Positions 58,106 to 64,000 of a stretch of DNA of 64,000 nucleotides are shown piece after piece. The DNA comes from Hsuehochloa calcarea. Lineage: Eukaryota > Streptophyta > Magnoliopsida > Poales > Poaceae. The stretch is taken from assembly GCA_036346395.1 (NCBI GenBank), contig CM070602.1, forward strand, positions 13,959,098 to 14,023,097, written 5' to 3'. Position 1 is the first letter of the stretch. Every line of letters starts with the position of its first letter. Position numbers and translations under genes: made by a program. Under the pieces are notes generated by a model. The model was not told the origin of the DNA and ran no database searches. It worked only from the letters and a program-made list of their open reading frames with translations.

Positions 58106-61100
58106 GTGAGAACACTAAGAAAGGGGGAGCGAAATCTTAGAGTCGCGGATGGAAAAGAAGCCGAAGTGGAATCAGTTGGTTCTGTTTCATTAGTTTTAGA
58201 TAGCGGCTTCACACTTCGTCTTAATAATGTAGTCTTTGTTCCTTCCATTAGGAGAAATTTAATTTCAGTTTCTTTATTGGACGATGATGGATTTAAATAT
58301 AATTTTGGTAATAATAAATGTGTTATCACTTTTAATTCAGATGATGTTGGTCTTGCTGTTAGACAAGACAAGCTCTATATGCTTTCCCTTAATGAATCAC
58401 CTATATCTTTGAATGTGTGTGATACTAAGCGTAAAAGGAATAATGAGACTTCTTCGAAACTGTGGCACTGTCGTTTAGGCCACATTTCGAAGGGAAGAAT
58501 GGAGCGTCTCATTAAGGAAGAGATTCTCCAACCATTAGATTTCTCTGACTCAGACCACTGCATTGATTGCATTAAAAGAAAATATGTAAAGAAAATAAAG
58601 AAGGGAGCAACTCGCAGCAAAAGACTATTAGAGTTAATTCATACTGATATTTGTGGTCCTTTTCCTGTGACATCAGTGGATGGTTTTGATTCTTTCATCA
58701 CATTCTCTGATGATTTCTCCCGTTATGGTTATATTTTTCCCATTAAGGACCGATCCGAGTTACTTGATAAATTCAAGATATTTAAAGTTGAAGTTGAAAA
58801 TCAGCATAACTTAAGAATTAAAGTGGTAAGATCGGACCGTGGGGGAGAATATTATGGGAGACATGCTCCTTATGGCCAAATTCCTGGCCCTTTCGCTAAG
58901 TTTCTTCAGGAAAATGGCATTGTTGCCCAATATTCTACACCAGGTGAACCTCAGCAGAATGGGGTAGCTGAGAGACGCAACCGTACACTTATGGATATGG
59001 TACGGAGCATGCTTAGCTATTCTAGTTTATCAACTGGTTTATGGATGGAGGCACTAAAGACAGCCGCACATATCCTTAATCGGGTTCCTAGTAAATCAGT
59101 ACCTAAGACACCTTATGAATTATGGACTGGGAGGAAGCCAAGTTTGAAATATTTAAGAGTGTGGGGTTGTTGTGCTGAAGCTAAGATATTTAATCCACAT
59201 ATTGGAAAATTAGATCCTAAGACGGTAAGCTATTATTTTATTGGGTACCCTGAAAGATCAAAAGGGTATCGGTTTTACTGTCTTGATAGGACAACTAAGT
59301 TTGTAGAAACAAGACACGTTGTGTTCTTAGAAAATAACGAGAACCTGGAGCTTGGGAAAATAGATCTTGAAGAGAAGCGGGTTTACGTTCCTTCACCGCT
59401 TATCCTAGAGACTTTTATTCCTGCACTTCAGGTGGTTGCACCTCCAGTACCAAATACTGTTGATGCACCCACTGTTGAGGTCTCAGAAATTCCTAATGTC
59501 GTACCTAATGATGAGCCTCAGCAGTCTCCTGCGTCTCAGCAGCCTCTTGCAATAGCTGCTGAACCTATTAGAAGATCACAGCGGGAGAGAAGATCTGTCA
59601 TCCCAAATGATTATGTTGTTTATATGAATGAGGACATTAATGATATAGGGAAGGTAGATGATCCCACCTCTTATAAGGAAGCCATGATGAGTGAACATTC
59701 TCCTAAGTGACTTGTTGCCATGAAGGATGAACTAAAGTCTATGAGCACTAATGATGTATGGGACTTAGTAGAAATTCCTGACGGAGTCAAAACAGTAGGC
59801 TGTAAATGGGTCTACAAAACCAAGCACGACTCTAAGGGAAATATCGAAAGGTTCAAAGAAAGACTCGTAGCAAAAGGCTTCTCACAAAGAGATGTGATTG
59901 ATTATAATGACACATTTTCTCCTGTCTCAACTAAGGATTCATTCAGAATCGTTATGGCACTTGTAGCTCATTATGATTTAGAGCTACATCAGATGGATGT
60001 TAAGACGGCATTCCTTAACGGTGACTTGCAAGAAAATATTTTCATGACTCAACCGGAAGGTTTTGTCGTGGAGGGCAAGGAGCATATGGGATGTCGACTT
60101 AAGAAATCTATTTATGGTTTAAAACAAGCATCGAGGCAGTGGTACCTCAAATTCGATAAAGTTATAAGAAATTTTGGATTTAAGGAAAATGAAGTTGATA
60201 ACTGCATATATGTTAAGTTCAAGGGGAGTAAATTCACCATCTTAGTGCTTTATGTGGATGACATCTTATTGGCTAGTAGCGATAAGGATACACTGTTTGA
60301 GACTAAGAGATTTGTTTCATCCAATTTTGATATGAAGGATCTCGGCGATGCCTCTTACGTTCTTGGCATTGAAATTCACCGAGACAGGTCCAAAGGAGTA
60401 TTAGGTTTATCTCAAAAGGCATACGTTGACAGAGTACTAAAAAGATACAATATTCACAAGTGCTCTGGCTCGCCTGCTCCTATTGTTAAGGGCGATAAGT
60501 TTGAGACATTTCAATGTCCAAGGAACCAATATGAAACTGATCAGATGAAGTCGGTTCCTTATGCTTCAGCTGTCGGAAGCATTATGCATGCTCAAGTAAG
60601 CACACGCCCTGACTTAGCTTTTGTAACCGGAATGCTTGGCAGATATCAATCAAATCCAGGATCGGACCACTAGAAGGCCGTTAAGAAAGTCTTGCGTTAT
60701 ATGCAAGCTACTAAGCATCTCATGCTCACATATAAGAATTCTTATAACCTTGAAGTTATTGGTTATTCAGATTCAGATTTTGCGGGATGTGTTGATACTA
60801 AGAAATACACGTCAGGTTATATCTTCACACTCACTGGAGGAGCTATCTCGTGGAAAAGCTCCAAACAAACCCTTACAACATTTTCAACGATGCAAGCTGA
60901 GTTTGTGGCATATTATGAGGCTACTGGGCAGGCTGTATAGCTTAAGAACTTTATTCCGGGTCTTAGAGTGGTAGATAACATTTCTAAACCACTCACCTTA
61001 TACTGCGATAACGAACTCGCAGTCTTTTATGCGAGTAACAACAAGTCAAGTGGTGCTGCCAAACACATTGACATTAAGTATCATGTTGTGAAAGATAGAA

Positions 61101-61231
61101 TCCAAGATCAAACCATTAGTGTCAAGCATATTAGTACTAAGTCAATACTTGCGGATCCGCTTACTAAAGGCTTACCACCCAATATCTTTCGTGATCATGT
61201 TGTCGGTATGGGTTTATTGGAAAGCCTTTGA
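58106..61231 (+). pseudogene. pol of the copia element: IN, RT, RNase H
   Basis: It continues from the protease after the stop at 58092. A pre-integrase zinc region has LWHCRLGHISKGRM (about 58460). The integrase core includes HTDICGPF, VVRSDRGGEY and GVAERRNRTL. RT begins after a TGA at 59708-59710; it contains QMDVKTAFLNG (59989 on) and LYVDDILL (60248 on) and runs to a TAG at 60671-60673. RNase H has GYSDSDFAGC and, after another TAG near 60938, HIDIKYHVVKDR and ADPLTKGLPP, ending with the TGA at 61229-61231. The domains are otherwise complete. Confidence 0.95.
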
Positions 61232-61409
61232 TTCTGGATAAAAGAACCTTAAAACAAACCACTCCAATTAAGTATAATGAATATCCATTTCAAAGATGAG
61301 ATAGTACACTATAGGTACTAGGGTCGTATGACACTTCATTGGCCATGCGACACATTACCTTGGTATGCTATTTTATTGAGGATGTGTTTATGTTGTTAGC
61401 CTTTCGATC

Positions 61410-61420
61410 AAAGGGGAGAA
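61410..61420 (+). other. Polypurine tract
   Basis: AAAGGGGAGAA ends directly at the 3' LTR and would prime plus-strand synthesis. Confidence 0.85.
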
Positions 61421-61878
61421 TGTTGGGTTGATCTCGGTAACAACCTCCGAGAAATCAGGGGCTATGCCCACTACGCGCCCTGATCGGGGGCGAAACCAAC
61501 GTATTGGTTTCGGTCCCGTCCACCAGCACCATATAAAATGTGTTGGACTCGGCAAGCCATTGCATCGCTCTAAGCTATTCAAGTCCAAAACAGATCCGAT
61601 CTATAAGGGCGTTTTGGTGGGCGAAGATCGAACACCGTTCGGCATCACCGTGACACCGCCGGTCGACCTCCGTCGCCACTTTCGACTACACACCGCCTCA
61701 GGTCGACGCATCTGTGCACCCCCACATCTTCACCGACCCCGGCCAACTATCAGTCACGATGGCATCTTCAGGATCGAGTAAGAGTTTTCGTTTCCGCACT
61801 AATGTTTTGCTAGGTGTTCATTTATGTGCTAGAGTTAATCATGTTTTAGATCAAGTCATTAGCTCAGTATTATCAACA
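61421..61878 (+). repeat. 3' LTR of the copia element at 55522-61878
   Basis: 458 bp, the same length as the 5' LTR with 13 transitions and no gap. Confidence 0.95.
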
Positions 61879-62040
61879 GGGGGCTACAAGAAGAAGGGGA
61901 GGCCCGCCGCCACCGCCATACCGGCGAGGCGGCGGCGGCGGCGGCAGTGGCGAGGGGAAAGTGGTGGTTGGGAGCTCTTGTGCGGCGGCTGACGTGCGTC
62001 CCCTGAGTGGCACAGGAGACTCTCTATACTGGAGGTTGGG

Positions 62041-63069
62041 ACTAGTCAAGATTTGTACATGGGATCTAATCTTTGGCTAACAGTAATTATTACTTAATCA
62101 ATGTTCATATATGCGACCATGCATGCATGGCTTCGACCTGTGCGTGGTCCATACCAACACGTACGCTTGCCTGCCTAGCTACCAGAAATCGCCGGATATC
62201 AAGGACTAACTACGGGTCCGTTTCTGTTGGACAGCCATCGCTGTCCGATTGAGAACTCCAGAAAGAAAAGACAAAACTTCGCATGCCTGAGCCGACAGTC
62301 CACGTTGCGAGTAGTTCTTCTCTCCTGAAGTATTCTGCTCGTACCGATCGTAGCAGCCACTGATAATTGCGCATGCGCTGAATTTGTTCTTCATATTAAG
62401 GACTATATTTTTTGCGATTATATTAAGGACTATATTTAGAACGATATTTGTTTTGTTTTTTTTTTTGCAAACTTCTACAAAGAGAAAAATTATTGTGCAA
62501 TTCCCAGTCATAGCTACTAAATTCGTGCTTCAACTGTTTGGACTATGGACAATAATGCGGAAGTGCAGTGAGGCGAAATGATAAAGTTGTTCTAAGTAGC
62601 GTATTGGATTGGTTCATTTTTGTAGTCGCGTATCGGGACACACTTGGCAATTACGAACTTCCAAGTTCTATCTGCTTACTCTACACGTAGCAATAGCCAT
62701 TTTGAGCAGAATCTTTACTAAATTGACAAGTTTGTTGCTTAATTTGCAATGAGAATGAGCCAAAGAGATAACAGAACGGCAGATGCATGATACCCTATCA
62801 CACACTTAATTGTAAAGTACTCGCCAATTGCACGGTCCTGCGGTACACGACACCATGTCCAGCACCACGCCGAGGTCCATTCCGTTCGCTTAGCTTGCAT
62901 TGGCTTGTCCAAACAGGGACTAAGCAACCACCAAATGGATCGGCTCGATCACAAAACTACCAAAGATCCATTTTCCAATCCCCTGAAAGACCATGCAAAT
63001 TAAATAGCCAGTACACGGCGCCATTGCAGCGTCTTACACATACGAGCCGGAGTTCACGTCTCTCCGGAC
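62041..63069 (+). promoter_or_regulatory. Upstream region of the subtilase gene
   Basis: A TATA-like TTAAATA is at 63000-63006, 64 bases before the ATG. Further upstream lie AT-rich sequence, a 17-base direct repeat around ATTAAGGACTATATTT (62395-62440) and a T10 run (62456-62465). No other gene was seen. Confidence 0.45.
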
Positions 63070-64000
63070 ATGGCGGTCGTCGTAGCCGTGCTTGGCCGCT
63101 TGGCGTGGCCGTGGCTGACGTTGATCTGGCTCGCATTCTCTGTGCTGGCCGCGTCGGCCGAGACAGCGTCGTACATTGTACACATGGACAAGTCAGCCAT
63201 GCCGAGGGGGTTCTCGAGCCACCTGAGCTGGTACGAGTCCACGCTCGCCGCGGCCGCCCCGGGGGCAGACATGTTCTACGTCTACGACAACGCGATGCAT
63301 GGATTCGCCGCGCGGCTGCCCACGGAGGTGCTCGAGAAGCTTAAGCGCTCCCGGGGCTTCGTGTCGTGCTACCGCGACGACGCGAGGGTGGTGCGGCGGG
63401 ACACGACGCACACGCCGGAGTTTCTCGGCGTCAGCGCGGCGGGGGGCCTGTGGGAGGCGTCAAAGTACGGCGAGAATGTCATCGTCGGCGTGGTGGACAC
63501 GGGCGTGTGGCCCGAGAGCGAGAGTTTCCGCGACGACGGGCTCCCGCCGGTGCCGAGCCGGTGGAAGGGCTTCTGCGAGTCCGGCACGGCGTTCGACGCC
63601 GCCAAAGTGTGCAACCGGAAGATCGTCGGCGCTCGGAAATTCAACAAGGGCCTCATCGCCAACTCCAACGTGAGCATCGCCGTCAACTCCCCGCGCGATA
63701 CCGAGGGCCACGGCACGCACACCTCGTCCACGGCTGCCGGTTCCCCCGTGCCGGGCGCGTCGTTCTTCGGCTACGCGCCTGGCACAGCCCGCGGCATGGC
63801 GCCCCGCGCCAGGGTGGCGGTCTACAAAGCCGTGTGGGACGAGGGCAGGTACACGTCCGACATACTCGCCGCCATCGACCAGGCCATCGCCGACGGCGTC
63901 GACGTCCTCTCCCTCTCCCTCGGCGTGGACGATGTCCCGCTCTACCAAGACCCCATCGCCATCGGCGCGTTCGCTGCGATGCAGCGCGGCGTGTTCGTGT
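63070..64000 (+). CDS. Subtilisin-like serine protease (subtilase), N-terminal part
   Basis: A single open frame of 310 codons runs off the window end. Residues 1 to about 30 form a signal peptide (hydrophobic core, ending AASA). An inhibitor I9 prodomain follows, starting TASYIVHMDKS. The catalytic domain starts near residue 110 (TTHTPEFLG), the usual plant subtilase boundary. Asp143 in VVDTG and His214 in GHGTHTS are the first two triad residues; the Asn and Ser boxes lie beyond the window. Plant subtilases are secreted proteases that act in cell-wall remodelling, defence and peptide-precursor processing. The absence of introns so far is common in grass subtilases. ATG 63070 was chosen because it directly precedes the signal peptide. 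Confidence 0.95.
   Translation, partial: MAVVVAVLGRLAWPWLTLIWLAFSVLAASAETASYIVHMDKSAMPRGFSSHLSWYESTLAAAAPGADMFYVYDNAMHGFAARLPTEVLEKLKRSRGFVSCYRDDARVVRRDTTHTPEFLGVSAAGGLWEASKYGENVIVGVVDTGVWPESESFRDDGLPPVPSRWKGFCESGTAFDAAKVCNRKIVGARKFNKGLIANSNVSIAVNSPRDTEGHGTHTSSTAAGSPVPGASFFGYAPGTARGMAPRARVAVYKAVWDEGRYTSDILAAIDQAIADGVDVLSLSLGVDDVPLYQDPIAIGAFAAMQRGVFV

Larger units (their letters stand above)
55522..61878 (+). mobile_element. Nearly complete Ty1/copia element
   Basis: GGGGG at 55517-55521 recurs at 61879-61883. LTRs of 458 bp each flank a primer site, a long leader, gag-pol in copia order and a polypurine tract. The LTRs differ at 13 positions (2.8 percent), all transitions. It is the youngest-looking coding element in the window. 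Gag-pol has one frameshift and several stops. Confidence 0.95.
54122..62040 (-). mobile_element. LINE-like retroposed sequence on the minus strand, split by a copia element
   Basis: A T13 run at 54122-54134 followed by GAAACAAAGAGCAGGAGG reads in reverse as a LINE-type end and poly(A). Upstream on the minus strand lies about 1.5 kb of GC-rich sequence that continues on the other side of the copia insert at 55522-61878 (GGGGG TSD) to about 62040. No reverse transcriptase is visible, so it could be a short LINE, a LINE-mobilised transcript or a retroposed gene. A minus-strand frame at 55114-55689 reads across the LTR border and is not a gene. No flanking TSD was found and the right border is approximate. 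Confidence 0.45.

Noticed and set aside
63460..63948. Minus-strand open frame of 162 codons
   Set aside because: Antisense shadow of the subtilase coding sequence.

Overview
The window is nuclear DNA from a grass (Poaceae), probably a rice-like or panicoid species. This rests on GC-rich monocot first exons, spliced introns, tRNA-Met primer sites in LTR retrotransposons, very long LTRs starting TGTAACATCC, a Pack-MULE, hAT-type MITEs and LINE 3' tails. No bacterial operon, rRNA, tRNA or CRISPR array was seen. Three or four host genes are supported; most of the rest is transposable elements.

Layout. 1-1957: no recognised gene. 1958-3720: a Pack-MULE with a perfect 9-bp target-site duplication (TSD). 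4665-7874: a complete seven-exon receptor-like kinase of 517 residues, with a hAT-type MITE in its last intron. 8347-31297: a broken Ty3/gypsy element split by a nest four levels deep: a reverse 3.1-kb solo LTR (9652-28970), holding a Sirevirus-like Ty1/copia element (10212-26405), which in turn holds two solo LTRs (13417-14981 and 18401-22342). 33231-33524: a small secreted-peptide gene. 34031-51232: a second Sirevirus-like copia element, internally deleted and hit by four more insertions, one of them nested inside another. 52887-53246: a paralogue of the secreted-peptide gene carrying a one-base frameshift. 53924-54018 and 54122 to about 62040: LINE-like retroposed pieces on the minus strand. 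55522-61878: a nearly complete copia element, inserted in the second of these. 63070 to the window end: the first 310 codons of a subtilisin-like protease.

Insertion boundaries were set by reading TG...CA ends with matching 5-bp TSDs (8 or 9 bp for DNA elements) on both sides. When the inserts are subtracted, paired LTRs and same-family solo LTRs come out at matching lengths, which supports the reconstruction. Insertion order follows from the nesting: the outer gypsy and copia elements are oldest and the solo LTRs within them youngest.

The most unusual signals are (1) the two tandemly duplicated secreted-peptide precursors with a shared C-terminal S-I-N-x-Y-E-K...F-G-P motif, now 19 kb apart because retrotransposons landed between them; (2) arrays of family-specific, CpG-containing palindromes in the LTRs of at least five elements; and (3) a hypervariable palindrome block that differs strongly between the two LTRs of one element although the flanking LTR sequence is about 95 percent identical. 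A receptor-like kinase, secreted peptides and a subtilase in one window suggest peptide signalling, but nothing here shows that they act together.
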